Positions 48,981 to 58,314 of a stretch of 64,000 nucleotides of DNA are shown here, one piece after another. Location: assembly GCA_963760735.1 (NCBI GenBank), contig CAVXEB010000004.1:248001-312000 (forward strand), in the 5' to 3' direction. Numbering within the stretch: the first letter of the stretch is position 1; each line of letters begins with the position of its first letter. Under the pieces are notes generated by a model. It had not been told where the DNA came from. It did not search any database and saw only the letters and a program-made list of their open reading frames with translations. The stretch comes from CF-46 sp963760735. Lineage in GTDB: Bacteria; Chloroflexota; Limnocylindria; Limnocylindrales; CSP1-4. A program made the translations under genes and the position numbers.

Positions 48981-49771
48981 GCGGACGCGGCCTGGCGCGC
49001 TGCGGCGGTGACGCCGGCCCGGCCGACGATCCCGGCCATCTCGTCCGGCTTGAGCGACGCGCCACCGACCAGCGCGCCGTCGATCGACGGCTCGGCCAGG
49101 AACTCGCCGATGTTCGCCGCGGTGACGCTCCCGCCGTACAGGACGGGGACGTCCTGACCCGTGCCCAGACCGGGGATGCCCGCCAGCACGCGGCGGATCT
49201 CGTCGGTCATGCCGGCGGCGTCCCGACCGCTGGCGTTCCGACCGGTGCCGATCGCCCAGACCGGCTCGTACGCGACGACGAGGCCGCCGGCGGCGATCGC
49301 ACTTCCGGCGTTCGGTCCGAGGGCGCCCTGCAACTGGTCCGTCACGACCGCGGCGGCCGCGTCCGCGCCGGCTTCGCGCACCTCGAGGGACTCGCCCACG
49401 CACAGGATGGGCCGCAGCCCGGATGCGAGCGCCCGGCCGAGCTTGGCCGCGATCAGGGCGTCGGTCTCGCCGGCATCGCGGCGGCGCTCGCTGTGCCCGA
49501 GGATCACCCACGTCGCGAGACCGTCGAGCATCGCCGCGCTGATCTCGCCCGTGTAGGCGCCGGCCAGCTCGTGGTGGACGTTCTGCGCGCCGACCGCCAC
49601 GTCCTGGCCGACGAGGGCGTCACGCACGGCGGCCAGGCAGACGTACGGCGGACAGATCACGCGGATCACGCCGGGAACCCGGGTTCGCGAGGCGATCGTG
49701 ACGGCCAGCTCGCCGGCATCGGCGGGCGTCGTGTTCATCTTCCAGTTGGCGGCGATGACGACGGGACGCAT
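48977..49771 (-). CDS. tpiA: Triosephosphate isomerase
   Basis: 264 residues starting MRPVVIAANWKMN (catalytic Lys in NWKMN). WVILGHSERR holds the electrophilic His, VVAYEPVWAIGTG the catalytic Glu, and VLYGGSVTAANIGEFL the phosphate-binding loop. The start is 9 bases after whiA. It is coupled to gpmI by GTGA. No gap or pgk gene is in the window. Confidence 0.96.
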   Translation of the reverse strand: MRPVVIAANWKMNTTPADAGELAVTIASRTRVPGVIRVICPPYVCLAAVRDALVGQDVAVGAQNVHHELAGAYTGEISAAMLDGLATWVILGHSERRRDAGETDALIAAKLGRALASGLRPILCVGESLEVREAGADAAAAVVTDQLQGALGPNAGSAIAAGGLVVAYEPVWAIGTGRNASGRDAAGMTDEIRRVLAGIPGLGTGQDVPVLYGGSVTAANIGEFLAEPSIDGALVGGASLKPDEMAGIVGRAGVTAAARQAASA

Positions 49772-49779
49772 GGCCCGAA

Positions 49780-50649
49780 TCATGCCAGAGGCGCGGACCT
49801 CGGCGACCCGATCTCGCGCTGCGCTCGACGCCGGACCGTCGCTGGCGCCTGGTCGGCCGGCGTCGCCGCCAGGCGCTCGATGCGTTCGAGGGCCCGCTGG
49901 ACGGCCGAGCGATGGATCTGGAGACGCTCCGCCAACTCCGCGAGCGTGGCTTCGGGGGTCTCGCGCCGGGCCTCGGCGACGGTCCGGACGACGAACGGCT
50001 GGACCTCCAGCTCGCCGGTCGCGCTCAGCTCCTCGATCGCGGCGACCTGTCGCCCCGCCGCGCCGACCGCACGCTGCAGGTTCGCCGATTCCGCGTTCAG
50101 GACGCGGTTCAGGTCTCCACGGAGGGCCCGTGACACCTGGCGCGCCTCGACCTCGAGGAGGGCCGCGTTCGCCCCGATCCGGCGCAGGAAGAGGCCCACG
50201 GTGTCGCCGCTCTTCCAGGTGACGACGCCCCGCCCGCGCCGGATCCGCCACGAGGCCGGCAGGTCGATGGCAGTCAGGCGCCGGGCAAGGACCGGGGCGT
50301 CGTCCGGGCCGACGACGAACTCGAGGTGCGTCCGGCCGCCGGACAGGCTCAGGGAGCCCCGGGCCAGGAACAGCCCGCGGAGCCATGCGAGCCGGCAGTG
50401 CTCGGCCGCCGCGTCCCAGTCGAATGGGTCGCTGGTCGGGCCAGTGCCCGGCCCGTCGTGAGCGGCGTCGCGCCCGAGCCGGACGAGGAGGCGGGCCGTC
50501 GGCGCATCCCGGACGATCGTGCGACCGCCCGGTCGACGGTCGCCGGCGAGACCGGCGGCTTCTGCACGGCGGTCGCAGGGCCGGGACGGATCGATGGCGG
50601 CGAGCTCCGCCCGCAGCGCGAGGACGAGGTCGCGGTCGGAGCCGCTCAC
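49780..50649 (-). CDS. whiA: WhiA family DNA-binding protein
   Basis: 289 residues, GTG start. N-terminal degenerate LAGLIDADG homing-endonuclease fold, with AWLRGLFLARGSLSL near 90-105 and LFLRRIGANAALLEVE. C-terminal helix-turn-helix TLAELAERLQIHRSAVQRALERI near 240-262. In Streptomyces and Bacillus WhiA controls division and differentiation genes. Part of the conserved rapZ-yvcK-whiA block. The basic tail RRRAQREIG may contact DNA. Confidence 0.92.
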   Translation of the reverse strand: MSGSDRDLVLALRAELAAIDPSRPCDRRAEAAGLAGDRRPGGRTIVRDAPTARLLVRLGRDAAHDGPGTGPTSDPFDWDAAAEHCRLAWLRGLFLARGSLSLSGGRTHLEFVVGPDDAPVLARRLTAIDLPASWRIRRGRGVVTWKSGDTVGLFLRRIGANAALLEVEARQVSRALRGDLNRVLNAESANLQRAVGAAGRQVAAIEELSATGELEVQPFVVRTVAEARRETPEATLAELAERLQIHRSAVQRALERIERLAATPADQAPATVRRRAQREIGSPRSAPLA

Positions 50650-50680
50650 CCGCCCGTCCTCCGGCGCCCGGCCATCCGGG

Positions 50681-52039
50681 TCAAGCCGTTCGGGCCACCG
50701 AGCCGCGACGTCGCGCGCTGCCCTCGCGCTCGAGGATCCGGATCAAGCTCGCGGCGAGCTTGTGCGAGTCGTGTCGCTGCGCCGCTGCGTCGTCGACGAC
50801 GTCGTCGAGGACGAGCGTCGGCGGAGACTGGAGGTCAGGCGGCCACGTCAGGCGGACCGGCTCGGACGGCGGCCGCAGGGCGCCGCTCAGGATCCGGTTG
50901 TTGGCGAGGACGACGTCGACCATGTCCGCGCCGGCGTGGGCGAAGAGCGCCGTCACGTGATCGGCGAGGTCCATCCCCGTCGTCTCGCCGTTCTGGGTGG
51001 CCACGTTGCAGACGAAGACACGGAGCGCGGACGACGTCACGATCGCCTCCTGCATCTGGGGCAGGAGGAGGCTCGGCAGGATGCTCGTGTAGAGGCTGCC
51101 GGGCCCGACGATGATCAGCTCCGCGTCGGCGATCGCCGCCAACGCGTCGTCACAGGCGGCGATGCCCTCGGGCGTGATCCACGCGCGCTCGATCCCGATC
51201 GACTTCGTGATCACCGACTGGCCGTCGCGGATCGTCCCGTCGTGGAGCCGGGCGTGCATCGTCAGCGGCACCGCGGCCGCCGGGAGCACCTGGCCGCGGA
51301 TCGCGAGGATCCGGTTGGCCCGGCGCACGGCCTCCTCGAAATCGCCTCCCTCGAGCTGGGTCATGGCCGCCAGCAGGATGTTGCCGACGGGGTGCCCGCC
51401 GAGCGGCCCGCCTGACTCGGGGGCCGGATCCGACGGCGACCCCACGAACCGGTATTCCAGGACCTCGCCGGCGAGCGTCTCGTCGTCGGCCAGCGCGGCG
51501 AGGCACCGCCGGATGTCCCCGACCGGCGGGATCGCCAGCTGGTCTCGGAGGACGCCCGACGATCCGCCGTCGTCGGCGACGGCCACGATCGCGGTGAGGT
51601 TGCTGGTGTGCTCCTTGAGGCCGCGGAGGAGCGTCGACTGGCCCGTCCCGCCGCCGATCACGACGACGCGCGGTCCGCGCGCGAGCGACTTGCGGTGGTA
51701 GATCAGCTCGACGAGGCGGCCGCTCTCCGAGGGCAGGAACGGGTCGGTCAGGGCCCGGATCGTGCGGTAGGCGCCATACCCGATCAGGACGAGCCCGACC
51801 ACGATCACGAGCAGGCCGCGGAGCGGGTACGGCAGGAATTGGAGCGTCGCGGCGTCGAGGAGGGCACCCGGCACCCCGCCCGGCTCGACGTCTGCCGTCA
51901 TCTGGCGGATGACGTGGGCGGCGCCGAGCGCCAGGATCAGCGCGCCGACGAACGTCAGGAGGAGCCAGCGCTTCACCCCGATCCCGGGCGTGAGCCAGCG
52001 TCGGAGATTTATCGGCCGTCCCGGTCCGTGGTTCGCCAT
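50681..52039 (-). CDS. yvcK: YvcK family (gluconeogenesis factor) with two-span N-terminus
   Basis: 452 residues. Two membrane spans (about 25-45 and 75-95), then the CofD-like/UPF0052 domain with VVVIGGGTGQSTLLRGLKEH, VADDGGSSGVLRD, PVGDIRRCLAAL, PVGNILLAAMTQLEG and GPGSLYTSILPSLLL. YvcK binds UDP-sugars and supports growth on gluconeogenic carbon. The membrane-anchored N-terminus is an extension relative to the Bacillus protein. Shares one base with the rapZ stop (TGATG). Flanked by rapZ and whiA, the standard order. Confidence 0.92.
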   Translation of the reverse strand: MANHGPGRPINLRRWLTPGIGVKRWLLLTFVGALILALGAAHVIRQMTADVEPGGVPGALLDAATLQFLPYPLRGLLVIVVGLVLIGYGAYRTIRALTDPFLPSESGRLVELIYHRKSLARGPRVVVIGGGTGQSTLLRGLKEHTSNLTAIVAVADDGGSSGVLRDQLAIPPVGDIRRCLAALADDETLAGEVLEYRFVGSPSDPAPESGGPLGGHPVGNILLAAMTQLEGGDFEEAVRRANRILAIRGQVLPAAAVPLTMHARLHDGTIRDGQSVITKSIGIERAWITPEGIAACDDALAAIADAELIIVGPGSLYTSILPSLLLPQMQEAIVTSSALRVFVCNVATQNGETTGMDLADHVTALFAHAGADMVDVVLANNRILSGALRPPSEPVRLTWPPDLQSPPTLVLDDVVDDAAAQRHDSHKLAASLIRILEREGSARRRGSVARTA

Positions 52040-52998
52040 CAGGCCCGATCCAGCTCGCGATGGAAGACCGCGACGGGCCCGAAGTCCTGCTCCCGGAGCC
52101 ACGTCGCGAGCTCCTCGGCCAGTGCGATCGAACGGTGATAGCCGCCGGTGCAGCCGAGCGCGATCGTCAATCTCGTCTTGCCCTCGGCGACGTAGGCGGG
52201 CAGGGCGAACTGCAGGAACTCGTGGAGGTACCGAAGGAACTCCTGGGCGACCGGCTGGGCGAGGACGAAGGTTCGGACGGCTTCCGTCAGGCCCGACAGC
52301 TGGCGGAGCTCGGCGATGTAGTACGGGTTCTGCATGAACCGGACGTCGAACACGAGGTCGGCCTCGAGGGGCACGCCGTACTTGAACCCGAAGCTGATCA
52401 GCTGGATGGCGAGGCGGCTCGGGTCGGCCGTCTCGCCGAGCCGGGTGAAGATCCGCTCGCGCAGCTCGCGGAGCGACAGGTCGCTCGTGTCGATGACGAC
52501 GTCGGCCTCGCTCCGCACCGGATCGAGGAGGCGCCGCTCCGCCGCGATCGAGCTGGCGATCCCCCGCTGGTCCGACAGGGGGTGACGATGGCGCGTCTCG
52601 GAAAAGCGCCGGATCAGGACCTCGTCGCGGGCCTCGAGGAAGAACACCTGGGGCCGGATCCCGCGTCCCTCGAGGGCCCCGCGCATCGCTCCGAAGGCCA
52701 TCGGCGCGTCACCGGAGCGGACGTCGAGCACGATCGCGGTCTTGCCGAAGCGATCGGGCTCATCCGACACGAGCTCCGCGAGCTCGATCAGGAGCTCTCC
52801 GGGCAGGTTGTCGACGACGGTGTAGCCGAGGTCCTCGAACAGCTTCGCCGCGGCGGTCTTGCCGCCGCCCGACAGCCCGCTGAGGATCACGACATGCTGG
52901 CCCTCGCGATCCACCGGGGTCTGCTCCTCGGCATCCGCGTCGGCGGACGACGTGGCCTGTCGCTCGACCGTCGCTTCGGACAGCCGATCGGTCGTCAC
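52039..52998 (-). CDS. rapZ: RapZ family nucleotide-binding protein
   Basis: 319 residues, GTG start. Walker A ILSGLSGGGKTAAAKL (about 38-53), VVDNLPGELL, FLEARDEVLIRRFSETRHRHPL and the C-terminal FGFKYGVPLEADLVFDVRFMQNP and GCTGGYHRSI, the RapZ/YvcJ signatures. Regulates glucosamine-6-P synthase RNA in E. coli; in Gram-positives it is a P-loop partner of YvcK. First of rapZ-yvcK-whiA. The first 35 residues are low complexity. Confidence 0.93.
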   Translation of the reverse strand: MTTDRLSEATVERQATSSADADAEEQTPVDREGQHVVILSGLSGGGKTAAAKLFEDLGYTVVDNLPGELLIELAELVSDEPDRFGKTAIVLDVRSGDAPMAFGAMRGALEGRGIRPQVFFLEARDEVLIRRFSETRHRHPLSDQRGIASSIAAERRLLDPVRSEADVVIDTSDLSLRELRERIFTRLGETADPSRLAIQLISFGFKYGVPLEADLVFDVRFMQNPYYIAELRQLSGLTEAVRTFVLAQPVAQEFLRYLHEFLQFALPAYVAEGKTRLTIALGCTGGYHRSIALAEELATWLREQDFGPVAVFHRELDRA

Positions 52999-53023
52999 CG
53001 CGGTCCCGGGGCCTGGTCGTTCG

Positions 53024-53839
53024 TCACTTGCCGCTCCGCCGGATCGCCAGGACGGTCAGCTCGAACAGGACGTACATCGTCACGCCAAGCACGATCGGGC
53101 TCACGAGATCGCCGCCCGGTGTCGCGACCGCCGCGAAGATCGCGATGCCCAGGACGACCATCCGACGCGATGCCGTCAGCCTCGCGGAGGTGGTGATCCC
53201 GACGCGCGACAGCGCGTACAGGACGATCGGGAACTCCATCAGGAGACCGAACACGAGGAACATCGTCGAGACGAAGTCGAAGTAGGCGGGCGCCGCGAGG
53301 TGGGCAACGATCACGTCGTTCGTGAACGCGAGGAGGAAGCCGATCGCGTACGGGAGGATGACGTAGGCGATCGAGACGCCGAGGGCGAAGAAGAAGAGGG
53401 CGAGCGGGATCCACGGTCGAAGCGTGCGCTTCTCCGAAGCGGTGAGGCCCGGCGCGATGAACGCCCAGAGCTGATAGAGAAGCACGGGCATCGCGAGGAT
53501 GATCCCCACCACGACCGCAATCCGGAGCGTGATCGCGAAGCCGTCGCCCGGCCCGAGGAGCTGCAGCGGGAGGGCCGAAGCCGGCAGTGGCGCGACGAGG
53601 ATCTTCTGGATGCGATCGGCCGCGAAGAACCCGATCGCCGTGCCGATGGCGATCGCGATGATGCACCGGATCAGCCGGGTCCGGAGCTCCGTCAGGTGAT
53701 CGACGAGGGTCATCACCCCGCCGCTCGTCGGCGCCGGAGCGCTCGGGACGGGCGCGGCAGAGCCCGGCCCGGCGGTCTGGTCGGGCGCAGGAAGCAGATC
53801 CGGAACGCCGGCCCCGCGGACGGCGTCGGCGTCGGCCAT
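53024..53839 (-). CDS. tatC: Sec-independent translocase subunit TatC
   Basis: 271 residues. Six spans, with MTLVDHLTELRTRLI (the conserved N-terminal Glu of the twin-arginine binding site) and FIAPGLTASEKRTLRPWIPLALFFF, FLLAFTNDVIVAH, LMEFPIVLYALSRVGI. Adds a 40-residue Pro/Ala leader. Receives twin-arginine signal peptides. It is 22 bp downstream of tatA and 25 bp upstream of rapZ. Confidence 0.94.
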   Translation of the reverse strand: MADADAVRGAGVPDLLPAPDQTAGPGSAAPVPSAPAPTSGGVMTLVDHLTELRTRLIRCIIAIAIGTAIGFFAADRIQKILVAPLPASALPLQLLGPGDGFAITLRIAVVVGIILAMPVLLYQLWAFIAPGLTASEKRTLRPWIPLALFFFALGVSIAYVILPYAIGFLLAFTNDVIVAHLAAPAYFDFVSTMFLVFGLLMEFPIVLYALSRVGITTSARLTASRRMVVLGIAIFAAVATPGGDLVSPIVLGVTMYVLFELTVLAIRRSGK

Positions 53840-53861
53840 CAGCGGTCAGCCGGTCGCGAGG

Positions 53862-54209
53862 TCAGGCGGGCGGGGCGGTCGCGTCGTCGCCGGCATCCGG
53901 CGGGACGACGACCGGTGGCGGGACGGCCGGGGCGGACGGCGCGGCGGTGAGGGTGTTCGGGGTCGTGGCTTCGGCCAGCGTGTTCGGTGCGGGAGCTGCC
54001 CCGGTCGGCGCGGGAGCTGCCGGCGCGGCCGCCGCCGTCTGGGGACTCACGTCGACGCGAGCCGCGTCGGTGATGTCCGTCGACGCCTTCCGGAACTCAC
54101 GGATGCTCTTGCCAAGGGCGGCACCGACGTCGGGCAGGCGTCCGGGGCCGATCACGATCAGCGCGATCACGAGAATGATGATGAGCTCGATAGGCCCGAT
54201 GTTCGGCAT
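53862..54209 (-). CDS. tatA: Sec-independent translocase subunit TatA
   Basis: 115 residues. Starts MPNIGPIELIIILVIALIVI (the hydrophobic helix), then GPGRLPDVGAALGKSIREFRKA (the amphipathic helix, with the FG-type hinge as GPG). A Pro/Ala/Thr-rich tail of about 70 residues follows, longer than average. Pairs with tatC 22 bp away. No separate tatB in the window. Confidence 0.92.
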   Translation of the reverse strand: MPNIGPIELIIILVIALIVIGPGRLPDVGAALGKSIREFRKASTDITDAARVDVSPQTAAAAPAAPAPTGAAPAPNTLAEATTPNTLTAAPSAPAVPPPVVVPPDAGDDATAPPA

Positions 54210-54270
54210 CTGCTTGGGTTCGACCTCGTGTGATGGCGACGGGCCGGCACCGGGCCGGGCGACGCGCTGG

Positions 54271-55137
54271 CTAGGGTAGCACGGGCAGTCTGGCTGCCCA
54301 CTCCCGCGCGGCTTCTGAGATTCGGCGCTCGAGGTCCCGATTCGAGGCATCCGACGAGCGTGCCGCGCCCGCGATCCCCCGCGAGACGTTGACGAGCAGG
54401 CCGCCGCCCGGGCGCTCTCCGGCCGGGGTCGACGTGGCGCGGCCGTCCCGCAGAACCGCCGCCTCGTCGCCGCCCTGGGCCCCCACGCCCGGGACCAGGA
54501 ACGCGAGACCCGGCGCGATCGCCCGGATCTCCGCGAGCTCGTGCGGTGCCGTCGCGCCGACGACCAGCCCGACCGTGCCGCCGGGCCCCCACTCCGTTGC
54601 TCGGCGGGCGACGCGAGCGTAGAGCGGCTCGCGCGGGTGACCGGCCGCGTCATCGGGCTCCACCATGAGGCCCTGGAGCTCGGCCGCGCCCGGGTTCGAC
54701 GTCCGGCACAGGACGTAGGCGAACCGGTCCGTCCGGGCCAGGAGTGGCGCAACAGCCTCCTCGCCGAGGTACGGGTTGACCGTGATCGCATCGGCACCGA
54801 GCGTGTCGAACAGGGCCACGGCCTGGCGGGCGGCCGTGGAGCCGATGTCGCCGCGCTTCGCGTCGACGACGACGGGCAGGTCATGCGGCAGCGTCGAGCG
54901 CAGCCGCTCGAGGGCGGCAATCCCCGGCGAGCCGTACGCCTCGAAGAAGGCGAGGTTCGGCTTCACCGCCGCCGCGAACGGGACGGCCGCCTCGACGACG
55001 GTCCGCGCGAATGCCGTGATCCCGGCGAGGTCCGGGGCGAACCCCGGCGGGAGGGCGGCGGGATCGGGGTCGAGACCGAGGCAGAGGACGGTGCCGGTCG
55101 CTGCGGACCGGCGGGCGAGTCGCTCGAGGAACGTCAC
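54271..55137 (-). CDS. pyrF: Orotidine-5'-phosphate decarboxylase (type 2)
   Basis: Final step of UMP synthesis. 288 residues from GTG 55137, which overlaps the preceding stop (GTGA). VLCLGLDPDPAALP, AAVKPNLAFFEAYG and VVVDAKRGDIGSTA (the catalytic Lys/Asp set) identify the long subfamily. The C-terminal FLVPGVGAQGGD is the phosphate-binding region. The open frame goes upstream but is out of phase with the neighbour. Confidence 0.95.
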   Translation of the reverse strand: MTFLERLARRSAATGTVLCLGLDPDPAALPPGFAPDLAGITAFARTVVEAAVPFAAAVKPNLAFFEAYGSPGIAALERLRSTLPHDLPVVVDAKRGDIGSTAARQAVALFDTLGADAITVNPYLGEEAVAPLLARTDRFAYVLCRTSNPGAAELQGLMVEPDDAAGHPREPLYARVARRATEWGPGGTVGLVVGATAPHELAEIRAIAPGLAFLVPGVGAQGGDEAAVLRDGRATSTPAGERPGGGLLVNVSRGIAGAARSSDASNRDLERRISEAAREWAARLPVLP

Positions 55138-56381
55138 GGAGCCGAGGAGCCGGATGAGGACGGTGGCGGCGCGGCACTCCCCGACGAGCCCGGCACGGCC
55201 GAGGGCGCCGGCAGGTCGGAGGCCGGGGTGAACCAGCTCGGGCGCGAGGCGCCGTCGAGGCCGGAGACCTTCGTCAGATCGATCGTCTTGGTGACCGCCC
55301 AGTTGCCGGTCGCCGCATCGAGCTGCGCGAGCTTCAGGTCGACGATCGTCCCCGCGAGATGGAGATACGCCACGGCGTCCCCCGCGGGCGACCACACCGG
55401 CGAGAACGAATGGTGGTCGTTCGTGACGCGGAGGACCTCCTTGCCGGACCCGTCGAGGATCGCGACGTCGGTCCCGAACGAATCCGTCTTCGTCGCGGCG
55501 ATGAACCGGCCGTCCGGCGAGTAGGCCGGCGCGATGTAGCCGGGGCCGGTGAGTGCCGAGGACTTCCTGGTGCTCGGGTCGTACTTGAAGATCTGCGGGG
55601 CGCCGCGGGCGCCGTCACGGCCGTTCCGGACGTAGAGGAGGACCTTGCCGTCCGGGCGCCAGGCGGGATCCTGGTGGCCGAGGGCGCCGGACTCCGGCAG
55701 GTTCAACGAGGTCAGCTTCTTCGTGGCGATGTCGAAGCGCTTGAGGACGACGTCGCTCTGGAGCGGGTTCGGGCCGTCCGAGATCACCATGACGCCCTTC
55801 CCGTCCGGAGTGGGCGTCGGCTCGCGCATCCAGTAGAACCACGTCGAGCCGCCGGCCTGGTAGCGCCCGTTCAGAAGCCGCTGCGTTCCCGTGCCGTCGG
55901 GCTTGACGCGCATGAGCGCCGGCGTCGACAGGTCGTACCACGTCCGCGAGCCACCCCCACCGGACGGGAACTTGCCGCGTCCCTCGTCGATCCGGATGAA
56001 GTAGACCCACTGCCCGTCGCTCGAGAACGCCGGCATCGAGTCCGTGCCCGCGCTCGTGAGCTGATGGACCTCGTCGGCCGTCTGCATCCAGATGTTGCCC
56101 GTCTTGGCATAGACGATCGATCCCTTGAACGCGACCTCGGGCTCGATGATCACGACGTTCGATGGCGCAGGCGTGGCGGCCGGGCCGGGGTTGCCGTTGT
56201 CACCCGTGTCACCCGGCGCCTTCGTGAACGGCAGCTGGCCGTTGAGCAGGCCGAGCGTGAAGACGGCGATGACCACGAGGGCCACGACGGCGAGCGCGGG
56301 CGCGATGAACCCCGAGACCGGGCCGATCCCGTACGGGTCTCGAGGCGTCCTCGGTCGCGACCCTTTCGAACCGGCCGTCAT
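55134..56381 (-). CDS. TolB-like beta-propeller membrane protein
   Basis: 415 residues. Single span near the N-terminus (FIAPALAVVALVVIAVFTLGLLN), then a Pro/Gly linker, then WD40/TolB-like blades (GNIWMQTADEVHQLTSAGTD, SMPAFSSDGQWVYFIR, DPAWRPDGKVLLYVRNG, APAYSPDGRFIAATKT, SPVWSPAGDAVAYLHL). It ends in a Ser/Pro tail. Start ATG 56381 overlaps the recJ stop (ATGA). Extracytoplasmic, function unknown. Propellers of this type often bind peptides or glycans. Confidence 0.76.
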   Translation of the reverse strand: MTAGSKGSRPRTPRDPYGIGPVSGFIAPALAVVALVVIAVFTLGLLNGQLPFTKAPGDTGDNGNPGPAATPAPSNVVIIEPEVAFKGSIVYAKTGNIWMQTADEVHQLTSAGTDSMPAFSSDGQWVYFIRIDEGRGKFPSGGGGSRTWYDLSTPALMRVKPDGTGTQRLLNGRYQAGGSTWFYWMREPTPTPDGKGVMVISDGPNPLQSDVVLKRFDIATKKLTSLNLPESGALGHQDPAWRPDGKVLLYVRNGRDGARGAPQIFKYDPSTRKSSALTGPGYIAPAYSPDGRFIAATKTDSFGTDVAILDGSGKEVLRVTNDHHSFSPVWSPAGDAVAYLHLAGTIVDLKLAQLDAATGNWAVTKTIDLTKVSGLDGASRPSWFTPASDLPAPSAVPGSSGSAAPPPSSSGSSAP

Positions 56382-58201
56382 GCGACGCTCTCGACGCCGG
56401 CGTCGGCCACCGCCAGGGGTGCGTCCAGGGCAGCCGCGGGTGCCTCGGGCCGCTCGACGCTCGACGAGGCCACGTCGCGAATCTCGAGCTGGAGGGACTC
56501 GTAGCCACCGAACGTCCGGCTCACCAGACGAGCGACGACATCGACCACGTCCCCTTCGTGGACGGTCTCGGCCAGGTCGGCCCGGCCGAACGCGATCCCG
56601 TCGAGGACGTCCAGGCGGCGGCGCAGGGTGAGCTGGCTGTGGCCGCCGCTGGCGGCACGAACGCGGGTCACGGTGAGCCCTTGGACGATCAGCAGCGGCT
56701 CCGTGTTGCCGATGCCGCACGGCGCGAGCCGGGCGAAGTCCCGCTGCAGCGCGTAGTCGACGTCGAGCGCCGGGAGGGCGAGATCGACGTCGAGCGGACG
56801 ACGAGGATCCGGCGGAGCGGCCAAGGCTGCGAGCGCCTGGAAGGTGTCGACGAACTCGGACCAACGCTCCGTCACGATCTCGAAGCCGGCGGCACCGGCG
56901 TGACCGCCGTGGCGGAGGAAGAGCGTGGCGCAGGCCTCGAGGGTGGCCCCGAGATCCAGGAGGCCGTCACTCCGGCACGACGCCCGGATCACCGGCCCGA
57001 GGTCGGCGCCGACGACTGCCGGGCGGCCGTGGTCGTCGACGAGACGGGATGCGACGAGCCCGACGATCCCGACGGGCCATGGGCCGTGGACGATCGTCGC
57101 CGGCGCGTCCGGCGCCCCGGTTTCCAGGGCCATGGCGGCCTCGATCGCCGTCCGGGCCTCTCCCATTGCCTGGCCCGTGAGGTCGCGTCTCGTCTTGTTG
57201 GCCGTCTCGAGCTCGGCCGCGAGCCGATCCGCGTCCGCGCGGTCGTCGGTCAGGAGCAGGGCGGCCGCCGCGGCGGTTTCGCCGATCCGGCCGGCGGCGT
57301 TGATCCGTGGCGCGATGGCGAACGACAGCGTCTCGGCGTCCACGGCGGCCGGCGCGATCGATGCCGCGGCGAGGAGTGCCGCGATCCCGGGCCGCGGAGC
57401 CCGCGCGATCGCCTCGAGGCCCAGCCGGACGATCGCCCGGGTCTCGCCGAGGATCGGAACGAGGTCCGCGATCGAGCCGATCGTCGCCAGGTCCGCGAGC
57501 TCGAGGGCCGCGACGGCGCCACCGGGCTCGTCGGCGAGCAGGAGCTGCGCGAGCTTGAACGCGACCCCGCTGCCGGCCAGCTTCCGCTCCGGATAGATGC
57601 TGTCCGCGCGCTGCGGGTTCACGACCGCGAGCGCGGCGGGCAGCTCCGGGGGGACGCGATGGTGATCGGTCACGAGGACGTCGATCCCGCGGGCCAGCGC
57701 CTCGTCGATCTCGGGCAGGCTGGTCGTCCCGCAGTCGACCGTCACGATGACGCTCGCACCGGCTTCGAGGGCCGCGGTGAGGGCCTTCCGCGACAGGCCG
57801 TGGCCTTCGTCGAGCCGGCTCGGAACGTAGGGGATCGCGTCCATCCCGAGCCGGCGGAGCGCGCGGACGATGATCGCGAGCCCGGTGAGGCCGTCGGCGT
57901 CGAAGTCGCCGAAGACCATCACCCGCTCACCGGCTGACCTGGCGTGGGCGATCCGGTTCCGGAACACCGCTGCGTCGGGCAGAAGCAGCGGGTCATGCAG
58001 CCCGGCGATCGGCTCGGCAAAGAATGCGTCGAGCGCCCCGACGCTGGCGATCCCGCGTCCGGCCAGGAGCCGGATCGTGCGCGCCCCGAGGCCGTGCCGC
58101 GCTCCCGCCTCCAGGACCTCCGCTGACGGGGCGACGGGCGCAGCCAGTCGCCAGGCGAAGCGGGGTTCGATCACGTTGTCAGGATGCCACGCGCCACTCA
58201 C
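56378..58201 (-). CDS. recJ: Single-stranded-DNA-specific exonuclease RecJ
   Basis: 607 residues. DHH superfamily motifs: FGDFDADGLTG (motif I), VTVDCGTTSLPEI, VTDHHRVP (DHH), LAGSGVAFKLAQLL, then the DHHA1 domain with PRINAAGRIG and FLRHGGHAGAAGFEI and a C-terminal OB fold. Degrades 5'-ssDNA in recombination and mismatch repair. The GTG at 58201 is used. A GTG 9 codons later is an alternative. Overlaps the propeller gene by ATGA. Confidence 0.94.
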   Translation of the reverse strand: MSGAWHPDNVIEPRFAWRLAAPVAPSAEVLEAGARHGLGARTIRLLAGRGIASVGALDAFFAEPIAGLHDPLLLPDAAVFRNRIAHARSAGERVMVFGDFDADGLTGLAIIVRALRRLGMDAIPYVPSRLDEGHGLSRKALTAALEAGASVIVTVDCGTTSLPEIDEALARGIDVLVTDHHRVPPELPAALAVVNPQRADSIYPERKLAGSGVAFKLAQLLLADEPGGAVAALELADLATIGSIADLVPILGETRAIVRLGLEAIARAPRPGIAALLAAASIAPAAVDAETLSFAIAPRINAAGRIGETAAAAALLLTDDRADADRLAAELETANKTRRDLTGQAMGEARTAIEAAMALETGAPDAPATIVHGPWPVGIVGLVASRLVDDHGRPAVVGADLGPVIRASCRSDGLLDLGATLEACATLFLRHGGHAGAAGFEIVTERWSEFVDTFQALAALAAPPDPRRPLDVDLALPALDVDYALQRDFARLAPCGIGNTEPLLIVQGLTVTRVRAASGGHSQLTLRRRLDVLDGIAFGRADLAETVHEGDVVDVVARLVSRTFGGYESLQLEIRDVASSSVERPEAPAAALDAPLAVADAGVESVA

Positions 58202-58240
58202 CGCCGGGTCGACCCGGCGTGCACCGCGAATTCATCGCGG
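58202..58240. terminator. Two tandem palindromes between secF and recJ
   Basis: CGCCGGGTCGACCCGGCG (58202-58219) is a perfect palindrome. CACCGCGA with TCGCGGGTG follows at about 58221-58242. They lie just beyond recJ's start and 70 bp after secF's stop, and are best read as the secDF transcript end. Confidence 0.5.
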
Positions 58241-58314
58241 GTGGATCGACGCGGCGTGCCGCGTCGGGTCGGCGAGAGCCCTCGCGCCCGGGCGGCCGGT
58301 CGAACCCGCACGGG